Made by a program: the position numbers and the translations under genes. The notes under the pieces were generated by a model. It was not told where the DNA came from. It saw only the letters and a program-made list of their open reading frames with translations, and did no database searches. DNA of 64,000 nt from Struthio camelus (taxonomy: Eukaryota; Chordata; Aves; Struthioniformes; Struthionidae), in assembly GCF_040807025.1 (NCBI RefSeq), contig NC_090981.1, positions 2,864,501 to 2,928,500 on the forward strand, in the 5' to 3' direction. Shown here piece by piece: positions 35,298-46,700 of this stretch. Position 1 is the stretch's first letter. Each line of letters opens with the position of its first letter.

Positions 35298-37262
35298 ATA
35301 TCATAGAATTGTTGAAGTTGGAAGGGACCTCTGGAGCTCATCTAGTCCAACCTCCATGTTCAAAGTAGGGTCAACTAGAGCAGGTTGCTCAGGACCATGT
35401 CCAGTTGGGGCTTGAATATCTCCAAGGATGGAGACTTCAAAACCCTTCTGGGCAACCTGTTCCAGAGTTTGACCACCCTCACTGTAAAAAATTTTTTCTT
35501 CGTATTTAAATGAAATTTCCTGTATTTCAATGTGTGCCCTTTGGCTCTTGTCCTTTCACTGGATGCCACTGAGAAGAGTCTGTCTCTATCTACTTTACAC
35601 CCTCCCATCAGGTATGTATACACATCATTGATTAAAAACCCCCTGAGCCTCCTCTCCAGTCTGAACAGTCCCAGCTCTCTCAGCCTCTCCTTGTATGCCA
35701 GGTGCTCCAATGCCTTCATCATTTTTGTGGCCCTTCGCTGGAAGTCCCCAGGTACAGGACTTGGCATTTCCCTTTGTTGAACTCCATGAGACCCCTGTCT
35801 GCCCATTTCTCCAGCCTGTCGAGGTCCCTCTGAACGGATGCACAATCATCTGGTCTATCAACCACTCCTCCCAATTATGTATCATCTGCAAACTTGCTGG
35901 GGGTGCACTCTGTCCCATCATCCATGTCATTAATAAAATATTAAACAAAATTGGCCCCAGTATCAACCACTGGGGGACACCACTAGTGACTGGCCTCCAG
36001 CTAGACTTTGTGCCGCTGATCACAACCCTTGGAGCCCAGCAGTTCAGCCATTGTTCAGTGCACCTCACTGACCACTTATCTACCCCGTACTTCATCAGTT
36101 TATCTATGAGGATGTTATGGGAGACAGTGTCGGAAGTCTTGCTAAAGTCAAGATAAACAACATCCACTGCTCTCCCCTTGTCCCCTGAGCCAGTCATCTC
36201 ATCATAGAAGGCTATCAGGTTGGTCAAATATGATTTCCCTTTTATAAATCCATGCTGACTACTCCCAATCACCACCTTGTCCTTAATATGTTTGGAAATG
36301 GCTTCCAGGAGGATTTGCTCCATCACCTTCCCAGTGATCGAGGTGAGGCTGACTGGTTTGTAGTTTCCTAGATCCTCCTCCTTTCCCTTGAAAATAGGAC
36401 TGACATTTGCTTTCTTCCAGTCCTCAGGAACCTCCCCCAATTGCCATGACCTATCAAAGGAAATCAAGAGTGGCCTTGCAATGACATCTGCCACCTCCCT
36501 CAGCACTCGTGGGTACATCCCATCAGGTCCCATGGACTTGTATGTGACCAGTTTGTTTAAATGTTCCCTAAGTTGATCCTCTTCTACCAAGGGTAAGTCT
36601 TCCTTTCTCCAGGCTTTCCCACTGGTCTCAGGGGCCTGGGATTCCTGAAGGCAAATGTTAGCAGTAAAGACTAAGTTGAAGAAGGCATTGAGTATCTCAG
36701 CTTTTTCCATGTTCTTTTGTCACCAAGTCCCCTGTCCCATTCAGCAGCAGGCCCACATTTTCCCTAGTCTTCTTTTGCTGCTGGTATATCTGTAGAAGGC
36801 TTTCTTGTTGCCCTTCACGTCCCTTGCCAGATTCAACTCCAGATGGGCTTTGGCTTTCCTAATCCCATCCCTGCAGCTCAGACTGTCTCCATAGTCCTCC
36901 CAGGACACCTGTCCCTGCTTCCACCTCTTGTATGCTTCCTTTTTATGTTTGAGTTTAGTCAAGAACTCCTTGTTCATCCATGTAGGCCTCCTGCTGCCTT
37001 TGCTTGACTTCCTGCATGTGGAGATGGACCATTCTTGAGCTTGGAGGAGGTGATCCTTGAAAATCAACCAGCTTGCCTGGACTCCTCTCCAGAACTGTCT
37101 CCCATGGGATGTTTCCAAGCAGGTCCCTGACCAGGCCAAAGTCTGCTCTCCTGAAGTCCAGGGTTGTGATCCTGCTTTTTGCTCTTTTCTCTCCTCTCAT
37201 GATCCTGAACTCCACCATCTCATGGTCACTGCAGCCAAGGCTGTCCTCGACCTTTACATCCC
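35298..37262 (-). mobile_element. CR1 LINE, main part (antisense)
   Basis: The 3' end is at 35298 (plus strand ATCATAGAATTGTTGAAGTTGGAAGGGACCTCTGG). On the minus strand ORF2 is recognisable from the endonuclease-RT linker ([34 protein letters not shown]) through [51 protein letters not shown], the GVPQ region and the conserved C-terminus. Frameshifts split it into frames at 36741-37281, 35625-36710 and 35375-35845, and part of the catalytic-site region is deleted or shifted. It continues past the insertion at 37263-37858. Confidence 0.92.
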
Positions 37263-37858
37263 CTGTAATGCACCGGGGCAAGTGTTCGTTATTATCCCAG
37301 TAGGACAGGCACTCAGACTCTGTGAGGTATTGATGAAAATACCATTTATTGGAGCTAACACTAGGAGGAAAATGAGGATAGCATAGATAATCTTACATCC
37401 CTTCAGATGCTGGGAACCCTGAGCTGTGCAGCATCAGACTAACCTCCAATCAGGGCATGGCACATGGTGCAGATCCCGTCCACAGAGAAGTTTGTCAACA
37501 TTTTGATCTTTAGAGCTCTTACATGATTTTCTTAGAAGAAAACAATTCTATTCCTCATTTCTACTGTCAAAAAAAAAAAGAAAGGATGAGAACTTGCTGC
37601 TTCACTTTAACATAAAGACAAGAATACACAGGTGGTACAACCACCAGTGCCAAGTGGGAGCTGCCTACAGATTCCTTTGTTATGATTAGCCAGCTAAATT
37701 TATCCTGCAGCCAAGGCATATGTGCAGCACAGAACAGGCTGAAGGCCAAGCTATACGTGCAACATAGCACAGCACAGCACAGGCTTTTGTCTTCTCAGGT
37801 TAACTGTTATGTGGATTGCTAACTCCTCAATGTACAGTGGTCTTCCAGTTAGGATCAC
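37263..37858 (-). mobile_element. 596-bp insertion splitting a CR1, LTR-like, 8-bp target duplication
   Basis: CR1 sequence stops at TACATCCC (37255-37262) and resumes after a second TACATCCC (37859-37866), so the 596 bp between are an insertion with an 8-bp duplication. On the minus strand the insert runs from GTGATCCTAACTGG to CGGTGCATTACAG, with a polyadenylation signal (CCAATAAATGG, near 37346) about 80 bp before the end. This resembles an LTR (TG..CA one base inside each end). An 8-bp duplication is long for a retrovirus, and I see no terminal inverted repeats that would make it a hAT element. Confidence 0.6.
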
Positions 37859-38150
37859 TACATCCCTGACCAGTCCTTCCTTGTTTGTGAATATGAGGTC
37901 CAGCAGAGCACCTCCCCTCATCAGCTCCTTGATCACCTGTGTCAGGAAGGTATCATCATCAACGCTGTTGTCTTTCCCTTCCAGCAGATATCAGGGTGGT
38001 TAAAGTCCCTCATGAGGACTAGTGACTTCAAATGTAACACTTCTTCCAGTTGTATGAAGAAGGTCTCATCTACTTCTTCTTGACTATCCCTGATGGAAAT
38101 GGCTTTTAACTCATATCTTTCCTGTTGCCCAGTTACAGGGTCTGTAGCTG
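37859..38150 (-). mobile_element. CR1 LINE, endonuclease part (antisense, continuation)
   Basis: Minus-strand frames encode endonuclease-domain pieces of CR1 ORF2: EEVDETFFIQLEEV, LVLMRDFNHPDICW (GDFN motif with G changed to R), and LLDLIFTNKEGLVRD. A frameshift lies between the last two. The 5' truncation is near 38100-38150. Together with 35298-37262 it makes one CR1 of roughly 2.25 kb. Confidence 0.85.
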
Positions 38151-39399
38151 TTATAGAAACACTTGTGGGGTGCTGCTTTGGACCCTCTTCCTTGCAGCTC
38201 TCCTGCAGGACAGCAAGAGGTACAGTGTCTCTGAAGAGCAAGCTGAGCAGAGCTGTTATACTAGACAGCCGCTCTAAAAGGAAAAATTATGTGTCTGTGA
38301 GGTACAACTGCTTTGAGCAACCCCAAGCACCATTTGTGATACTCTGGACAGCAAGTCAAAGGGGCCAATCACATGTGTTGAGGTATGCAGGACTGAATTT
38401 CTGCTTTGCTAAGGTAATAGGCTTTTCCCATGTAAATCCATGTGAAGAAGGTGAATAGTGAGCCATTAAAACTTACTTACTTTCCTTATTTTTCCTTTAA
38501 GTGTTGTGAAATCTTATATCAGGTGACACTTACAAATCTGAAATAAAAAAGTTTTCAAAAAGCTTTCTTCCAGCTTAAAATTGTTCTGTGCCCTTCCTTT
38601 TTCCTGCAGGAGAGTCAAAAAGAGAATAAGTACAGAAACAACATCAGTTGTATTTTTTCTTGTCCAGTTATCTCCTAATCCACTGAGATCTTCTAAGTAT
38701 TTCCATAGACTGATGTAACTATACCCACTTGCTTAAAACATTATGTTTCAATAGCAGTCATGACCCCCCCAAAGCAATCATTAATCAATGAGCTGCTTGA
38801 GACCAGCAGTGTTGTTCCTAATATCTCTATATAAGACTATAGGAAGAATTGGCATATCCTAAAAATGGTCAAAGATCCAGGACAGCTACATGCTCGACTC
38901 TGACTTCTTGCAGGATGTAGATATCAGATAGGCACCATCCTGACTCTAAAGAACAGCCCTGCAAAAAGATAAAAAAAAACAGCCTTGGGGAAAGACATCT
39001 CAGACAAGGTGTGTTTAGGACAAAATGACATGGTAGGCATCCCGGTCCTGATCCAGAAGCTAAGAGTCATTCCCTTGATCCCAGTGGGTTAAGAACAGGC
39101 ACCCATTCATTCCCTCATATCTCTACAGACAGTCATACATGCTTGTGTGGAGGTTAGCTGATATAAGAAGTTTACAGTCAGCTAAGAAGCAGTAACTTGG
39201 CTGTAGAGGATGCTTGGGAGACCTCACAAGTAGAGTGGTTTAAGCAGCCACTGAAAGTGACTGAAGTGACCTCTGCAGGGAAAAGGATGAGGACTATGTA
39301 CCCAACCAGATATTACCTCCCCACAGCTCAGATGTAACTTCTTAAACCACCTGACCTCAATCACAAGAACATATCTGTGTGGGCCCTAATCTTAAGCAT
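38151..39399 (+). other. Intron, nothing recognised
   Basis: About 1.2 kb of non-coding sequence without recognised elements. Confidence 0.5.
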
Positions 39400-39770
39400 T
39401 TTTGCAGATGATACAAAATTGGGAGGAGGGGTTGATACACCAGGTGGTTGTGCTGCCATCCAGAGGGACCTCAACAAGCTGGAGAAATGGGCAGACAGGA
39501 ATCTCATGAAGTTCAACAAAGGGAAATGTCAAGTCCTACACATGGGGAGGAATAGCCCCATGCACCAGTACAGGCTGGGGGTTGACCAGCTGGAGAGCAG
39601 CTTTGCAGAAAAGGACCTGGGAGTCCTGGTGGACAAGTTAACCATGAGCCAGTAATGTGCCCTTGCAGCAAAGAAGGCCAACAGCATCATGGGCTGCATT
39701 AGGAAGAGCATCACCAGCAGGTCAAGGGAGGTGATCTTTCCCCTCTACTCAGCACTGGTGAGGCCACATC
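39400..39770 (+). mobile_element. CR1 LINE internal fragment
   Basis: The frame starts exactly at the RT catalytic motif ([14 protein letters not shown]) and runs through [23 protein letters not shown] and LYSALVRPH, with a stop after MSQ near 39655. Both ends are missing: the 5' side at FADD and the 3' side after CCACATC. Loss of the 3' end is unusual for CR1 and implies a later deletion or rearrangement next to the Maverick remnant. Confidence 0.9.
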
Positions 39771-39915
39771 CAAAATCACTGTCCAGACTAGAACCAGGTC
39801 AAGGCTCCATAGTTGCGTGTCAAATTTTGTCTTGCTGAGGATAAGAGCAAAATATCTCAGCTCCATAGAATCAGTACATAATGCTGTCAGCTAGTCAGAC
39901 AGAAACTTCCAATTT

Positions 39916-40250
39916 CTACACCACTGGGGCAGCCTGTCTTTTAAGGGGCTGGGGCAGGCCTTCCCTCTGGAGGCCTGACTCAGCTCTATTTCTTTTAAGG
40001 CTTTTCTTTTGAATGTAAACAAGCCCTGAACCCTGCTGATTGGCTAGCATTTCCAACTTGTCCAGGACAACCTTGCAAACACATCCAAACATGTTTTTTT
40101 GCAATATCCTGAGCTGCACTTTTAACATGTGGATTAACATTTTCCAAAGCCCTTTTCAAAACGGGGACAGCCTTTCCAAACAGAGTGCACAATATACTTC
40201 CAACGCCTGCCCCATACATCACAGGAACGCCTTGAAAACAAGGGAGATCA
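39916..40250 (-). pseudogene. Maverick/Polinton pX-like (adenoviral pVII/pX-type) protein remnant
   Basis: On the minus strand, after a GVPVMYGAG lead, the frame reads a glycine-rich hydrophobic start (GAGVGSILCTLFGKAVPVLK) and then AAQDIAKK. A frameshift leads into a basic tail rich in K and R (KKSLKRNR, LKRQAAPVV). This layout (short hydrophobic or amphipathic N-terminus, basic C-terminus) and its place next to a minor-capsid fragment fit the small pX-like core protein of Mavericks/Polintons. The assignment is from pattern memory and is weaker than that of the integrase. Confidence 0.5.
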
Positions 40251-40332
40251 TTGCCAGCCTGGGCTCTCTAATAATTCATGTACAAGGACGGCTCCCCATA
40301 ATTCTTTACCACTACCATTTTGGTGTGGCTTC

Positions 40333-40536
40333 TTAAAATGCCAGAGACTTCTTAGGCTGCAGATACAGCTTCACAATCACCTTCCCAAAGCAAAGTGAGA
40401 AATACTTGTTCCAGGTCATCTTTATTTCAATGCTGATTGTGTCGATGTGCTGGTGGTTTACTGGCACGTAGCGTGGCTTATCATATGTCACCATAACAAT
40501 CTCATTGTTATTACTACCCGTTGGAACACAGCACAA
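40333..40536 (-). pseudogene. Maverick/Polinton minor capsid (penton-like) C-terminal fragment
   Basis: The minus-strand frame contains YDKPRYVPVNHQHIDTI followed by IEIKMTWNKYFSLCFGKVIV and ends at a stop after a short basic segment. The YxKPxYxPV..IxTIxIEI signature followed by FGKVIVxLxF is what I associate with the C-terminus of Polinton minor capsid proteins. The N-terminal part is missing, so only about 65 residues remain. It lies between the integrase and the pX-like remnant, all on the same strand. Confidence 0.55.
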
Positions 40537-40619
40537 TAATGGAACTGAAAAGTCCCTAACCAGCTGGGGCTAGAGGTAGAACGATTTAAACCCTCCAGTG
40601 ATGTCCACCAGAACAGGAA

Positions 40620-41447
40620 ATTTCTTACTAGCAATCTTCGGAGAAGCCCACAAAATGTGCTAGATCCTCAAGTGTAGAAAAAATAAAGATTTTCACTTTT
40701 TGACGTTCTTCAGGGTAAAATGTTCCCTTGATTGCTTTGTGACCATAGTCTATTAAGCAGTACACAGGTAACTCTCCCCTTCTCAGAATTTCAGCTACTA
40801 TGAACATTTCGCCTGTGAACATCTGCTCATAACCTTTCCCAAATCTCTTTTGTTCTAGACACCCTGATATAGTTTTTTGAGCAGAGGTGCAGAGTCTTTA
40901 ATTTTAAACACATTCTCATATATGGTTTTCCAAACCCTTGTGGAGTTTAAAGGGTTCACATCCACAGGCCTGGCTCTGATAGTTCTGTGGAGGCTATGGG
41001 TATGGCTCTTTATCAACTCTGATAACACATCAGTGTAGCGAAAAGTGTTGTGTGCTGTAAAATATCTCCAACTCTTGATTTTGAGCATCCTGTTAAAAAT
41101 GTTCCAAGATGGAGACTTGCCCAGGCATGCTTGGATAACATGTCTATCACTGTTAAGATGTACTTAACACCATCATTGTGTTTGGAAAACTGTTGCATAT
41201 CCACCAAGTCTGCCTGCCATTGAGCATCCACCTCTGCCACAATCACCTTGTTTCTTTTAAAGCGCTTTCTTGCCGCCTTGTGTAAGCTGTGATCATCCTG
41301 GTTTGCAAGCCAGGCTGCCACTTGGCTTCTGTTCAGATCGGCAGTTTGCCTTTTAGCCCCTTCAAAAAGGGGATTTATACCCCCAAAGCTTCCCACCTCC
41401 CCAGGAGCATAGTAAAAGTTTTTTAACAGAAGCAGTAGCATAGACAC
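40620..41447 (-). pseudogene. Maverick/Polinton retroviral-type integrase, internally deleted
   Basis: On the minus strand the N-terminal part reads FYYAPGEVGSFGG, VAAWLANQDDHSLHK, then the first catalytic aspartate region WQADLVDM and the second core strand VIDMLSKHAWA. A frame break follows. The C-terminal part resumes as KSWRYFTAHNTFRYTDVL, SHTHSLHRTIRARPVDVN, and ends in a chromo/SH3-like module (GYEQMFTGEMF, YCLIDYGHKAIKGTFY). The stretch that should carry the third catalytic acidic residue, between HAWA and the YFTAHNT segment, is largely missing, so the enzyme is dead. This Maverick/Polinton-type integrase inserts a double-stranded DNA element of 15-20 kb encoding its own DNA polymerase and capsid. 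Confidence 0.8.
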
Positions 41448-41450
41448 GTC

Positions 41451-42439
41451 TACCTACATGCTGCTACTACACACATGTAAGAAATGAAACACCGGACAAT
41501 CAATTTAACTCATGTACAGAGAAACTTTATTAACAGGGTATGAGGGGAGCTGGTCGCTGGTCAGGCTTCTCCAGCCTTTTTCCTTTTTTCCTCAAACATT
41601 GCTGTCCCCTCTATGCCCATTTGCCTTTCTTTGACTGTTGCAGGCCCAGATAGGAGCACAAACACATCATGGCACACTTATCTTCTCCCTCCTCAGTCAG
41701 TCGGATGGCTCTTTTTGAAACTTTCTATAAGGTCATTAACCTAAGGATAAGGAAACACATATAGCACCAGCCTGCACCTATAATGGCCTCACAAGTAGCT
41801 GTAAGCTCTCCCATGGCTGTGGGCAAAGGGAGCCCCCCCACACACACACACACCCCCATCACCCGCACTCTCTTTGTGACACTTACCTCAAAATATAGTT
41901 TATGATTCACAGGCCCATTGGCTGCGTCTTCTGGTTCGTGAGGTCTTTTTCAGGAAATGCTTTGGGGCTTTTCCTTATTGTCCCCACGCACATGTTCTTC
42001 TGAAGGTGACATTTTGTTTGGGCTTTCCATTTTCACAGACAGTGCTGCCGGTGTCTTGCAGCACTGTGCAAAGACCAAAGTCTCCCCAGGAATACTGCAT
42101 GGTCATCCAGTTGGGCTGGGAGTGGCTGCAGGGGCCCCTTCTCCGGCCCACAGGATTGGTCTCTTCTTTACATGTGACAGGGTTTGGGCAGGGGGCCCCT
42201 TGGTGGCCACCTAGGAGGGATCTGTAGCCCTCAGGCATGTGCCAACTTATTAGTGCCCAGTCACCCATTTGACACCTCCCACCCTCTTGAAGTTCCTCCC
42301 ACCTTAAACATGTTAAGGCTTGTTCTACAGCCTTGCAAAGTGTGTGTGGGGGGGGTGCGGGAACCTGCCTTTTACTTGTGTTTAATTTCTCTTTACATTA
42401 GCTCTTCTTAAATAATGTTTTCTACATTTTACGCCTTCA
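41451..42439 (+). other. Unassigned sequence beside the Maverick remnant
   Basis: I recognise no gene. A minus-strand AATAAAG near 41536 and a (CA)n stretch at 41838-41854 are the only landmarks. The part next to 41450 may be further Maverick sequence too decayed to identify. Confidence 0.4.
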
Positions 42440-42640
42440 GTTTTATGGATATATATTTAATTTATGTAAAGTTATGTAACTTTATGTATGTAAATTTATA
42501 TAAATGTTATATATACATACATATATATATATATATCTAATGTATCAATGTTTAAATAAAATATATGTTTATGCATAATCATATGCTCCTTTAAATATAT
42601 ATTTCTACATATGTATATATTGTACATAAATGCATACATT
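42440..42640. repeat. AT-rich low-complexity block
   Basis: About 200 bp of nearly pure A/T with (TA)n near 42518-42536 and repeated TATATAAAT-type words. It could form extensive secondary structure. Confidence 0.8.
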
Positions 42641-42654
42641 TTTCAATCTGAGAA

Positions 42655-43165
42655 CTTCCTGGCCCAAAGGAAGCAGGCAACCAATCAGAGGGATCTCTGA
42701 GACCATGTAGGTATAATGTTTTCATAAAAAGGCAACTAGCCAATCACAGAGCACTATGAAAACACATGGGGTAAGATATTGTCAAAAATGGTGGCCTCCA
42801 TGCATGTAGTAGGCAGGGGCTTCCTGTTCTGACATACTTCCAGTAAAATGGTGGCACCTGTGCATTTAGTGGGAGAGGACTTCCTGCTCTGGCATCCTTC
42901 CAGGGTAAACAGGATGGGTTGGCTGATGTTGCCAACCACTCACAGGGCTGCCTGAAAACACCTAGGGTATGACGTTTTACAAAATGGTGTCCTCTGGGGC
43001 AAAAAGAGGTGGAATACATAGACTATGTGACCAGAAGAGGGGAGGGACTTCAGGGGCAAGTGGGACATGTGACCACCAGTAGGGCCTGGCCCTTCTAGTG
43101 GGAGTTGGGGGCAGAGCACCTGTCTCTTCTTATCTTGGATAAAATTTGGCCTTATACTACTCACC
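42655..43165 (-). repeat. Second copy of the CCAAT-unit repeat (antisense)
   Basis: Reverse-complement homologue of 5978-6380: CAAGTGGGACATGTGACC..GTAGGG..CAGAGCACCTGTCTCTTCTTATCTTGGA matches 6005-6100 inverted, and repeated CCAATCACAG and ACCACTCACAGGGC sites match its tandem units. As at 6380, it abuts a 5'-truncated CR1, but in the opposite relative orientation. Confidence 0.5.
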
Positions 43166-43167
43166 AA

Positions 43168-43760
43168 GTTGAACATGAGGCAGCAACGTGCTTTTTTAGC
43201 AAAGGCGGCCAACAGCATCCTTGTCTGCATTAAGCACAGTGTTGCCAGCAGGTAGAGGGAGGTGATTATTCTCCTCCACTCAGCACTGGTGAGGCCACAT
43301 CTGGAGTACTGTGTCCAGTGCTGGGCTCCCCAGTACAAGGAAGACATGGACATACTGGAATGAGTCCAGCAAAGGGTTACAAAGATGATGAAGGGACTGG
43401 AGCATCTCATACGAGGGGAGGCTGAGAGAGCTGAGACTGTTCTGCCTGGAGAAGAGAAGGCTCAGGGGGGAATCTTATCAATGTGTACAGCGGTGTCTAG
43501 TGAAAGGACGAGCAGTAATGGGCACAAATTGAAATACAGGAAATTCCACTTAAACATAAGAAAAAACTTTTTTTACTGTGAGGGTGGTCATACGCTGGAA
43601 CAGGTTTCCCAGAGAGGCTGTGCAGTCAGCATCCTTGGAGATATTCAAAACCTGACTGGACATGGCCCTGAACAACCTGCTCTAGTTGACCCTGCTTTGT
43701 ACAGAGGGGCTGGAGTAGATGATCTCCAGAGGTTCCTTCCAACTTCAACCATTCTGTGAC
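43168..43760 (+). mobile_element. CR1 LINE 3' fragment
   Basis: Encodes remnants from KLNMRQQRAF through [14 protein letters not shown]-type, [11 protein letters not shown] and the C-terminus, with a frameshift near 43410 and a short deletion near 43490. It ends GATGATCTCCAGAGGTTCCTTCCAACTTCAACCATTCTGTGAC, a CR1 3' end. Confidence 0.9.
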
Positions 43761-46700
43761 ATATATGCCAATTAAGAATCCATAGCTTATACACTGTATA
43801 GCATTATGTACTTCTGTCCAAAGCTGTTGGGTGGCAGATGGCAGATGTTTTAGTCTCACTATTCCAGTATGTTACAGGATTTGGGGGAAAAAAAATCTAT
43901 TATCATACTATCATGAAATAGAACTGTTCTGTTCTAGCACTATTTTTTTCCTGGATTCCTGAAATTCACTAAAAATAGCACAGTGGGAAAAAGCAGGCTG
44001 AACCAGGCCTATCAATGACTAGTTCACAGATGAAGAATAGTAGTGCAAAGCACAGGGGAACGTGTCAGAAGCACTAATAACGTGAACATGGAAGTTGTAG
44101 TGCTTGCTCAGGCAGCAGAATTAGTGCTAACGCTTATTTATAGTCACTTAAAAGTGGATAAAGTGACCTTTCTGAGATAGATCTCCCATGCCAGTATTTA
44201 AATGAAACAATCAGTGGCAAAGCATCTGATCTCCTTGGGATGATTATACATAGACATCATTGGTGTGAGAATTGTGTGCAAGAACAAACTTGTGACTTGG
44301 AATCAATCCAGAACTCTTGGTTATTCCTAACTTAATAGCAGGAAAAGAACCCTTTTGCATCCCTCAATACGAAGAGAGCAGTATAATATTCTGTAAATTT
44401 ACAGTACTGCACAAAGATGCTGCAAGAAAATTCACCTATTATAGAAAACTGCAAAACAGATAATGCTATCTAGATTAGCTAAAGTCATTTCAGCTAAAAA
44501 AAAATCCCTCAACACATACACTGCCCCCAACTCCCCCACAACTAGCTTCTCCCACCTCCCCATCCCCCAATCCAAGAAAGATAAAATCAGAATTTGAGTT
44601 GGTATGGTTTTCAATTTGATGTGTATCCAAGAGTGTCACATTACAGTCTATCCCTGTGCATCAGCATCAACAGATAAGAGCAAGACTTAAAGTAACATGC
44701 ATAGGTAGGGCAAGTATGTACTCACAAACACATGAAGATGGTAAAGCACTTACTTACATTTTTTTCTCCATACAGTAGAAGACATTTTATTTACTAAGGG
44801 GCAATTATCGCCACACTTTTGGCACAAACATTTCAGCATTCTATGTAGCAAATACTATTCAGGGCTTTGCCAGCATTTCAACTGAGTAAGATGGGTATAA
44901 AGATTGATTATGAAACCATATATGTCCTTGTTCCAGTCATGCTGTGTTTGTTTAGTACTGTATTATGCCAGAAAGTTCTTTATGCTCTTGGGGAGGGAAA
45001 AAAAATGGAACAACTACCACCAGCCTGGCAGGATTTCAGTTAGCTTTTTTACTTTTATTAACAAGCATATAATATTATTTGGCAAAACACTGGATACAAG
45101 CTTCACTATCATAAAATCAAAACGTTAAGCAATAATCCCAAAAGGCTTATTCGGACAAAAACTAGCCACCAATAGTACAAAAATCACACAGGAAACAAAG
45201 CATAAAAATGTAAACTCTGAAGTGAAGCCAAGTAAAAAATATGGTCCTACACTGTGATAGTTTTAGTATCTTTATTATGCCACATAGGATAAAGGCTTAG
45301 TGATTGCACTGACTTATTGTCCCTTAACCTTAATTTAATGTTGCTGCAGAAAGAAAGAACAAACTCTCCTTTTGCCCAGTTAAATTACTTGGCTAAAAGG
45401 ACGCTATTAAACCAATGTTTTAAGTTAAAAAAGATACAGAAACATCAGTCCATCCTTCAAAAATTAGGACTCCATCTTGCAGACACACATTTAAGCAACT
45501 TTGTCCACAACTTTGTCCACACGAATGATTCCACTGGTTTCAGTGGAACCATCCAAGTTAGCAATAAAGTTACCACTATAAGAGTTTGCAGAATTGGGCT
45601 TTTAGTCCCTGTCCTGCAATCTGATCTCAGCAGGTCATTATGGCTTCAAAAGGTTTCCAAGAAGCCTTAAGGATTCACTCAAGTGGATCAAACAGCAGGA
45701 GTGGAGTTTTAATTTGTATATAGGTATATCACAATTCCATTGTAAAAATGTGACTGTTGGCTTGCCACAGAAGGCAGGTACCTAGAGAGTGTCTGTACTC
45801 GATTACAGATTTTGATGAAAGGAGACATTAAAGTTATTTTTCCATGCTAGTGTTACACACATTAATGCTCTCTCTGCACCTTTAAAAGAGACCAAAGTCA
45901 ATACCTCTCAGTTATAGTTAAGTGCATCTTATGCAGATTCTAGTGTGTATGACAATTTTTATTGTCATTAACTTCAGGCAGAGGGACATCTCCGGTGAAA
46001 CATCCAAACTGAATTGATTACCTGAGGAAACACAGAAACTAGATTTTTCTGTACAATTCAGCCTTATGTACTAAATACATTTCTTAAGTACTGCTGAGAA
46101 AACACATTTAAGATTCATGTGTTGATGTACAGGCTAGTTGGCTCTTTCCTATTATATTTAACTCAATAGTAAGATTAATATCATTGTAAAATAAGCTAGT
46201 TGTATAGTTACATTTACCATCCAACAGGAAAAAAAAAAAAGTAAAACAGTGAATCTCCTAAGACTAATTATGCTGTTATAACAACAAGAGCCAGATAACC
46301 TTTCAAAGGCTCATAGTCTATTGAAAAAAAATAGCACCATCATAGTTGGAGTCTGATATTTTTGCGGTCCCATATTCCCAGAGATGATAGTGTTGTGTAC
46401 ACTATTGCACAACCAATAAAAAATATTCCCAGGTTAGATGATACAGAAAGATACCAGACATAACAATGGCACAAACAAATTTCAGATAGGCTGCCATTTC
46501 TTGCAGACTACTTCCACAATTCACATTAAAGTTTCTTGCCTGATCATTTATTTTAAAATATTGCTGATGGGTAGTTCTTGCAGTTACACATTTTAAAATC
46601 TCATAAAATTCCAAACGTCATTCTTTTAAAAAAATGCAACCCCCCCAACAAATGAAAACCTCAAACAAAAATCCATTGAATGTACATATGAAAAACCCCA

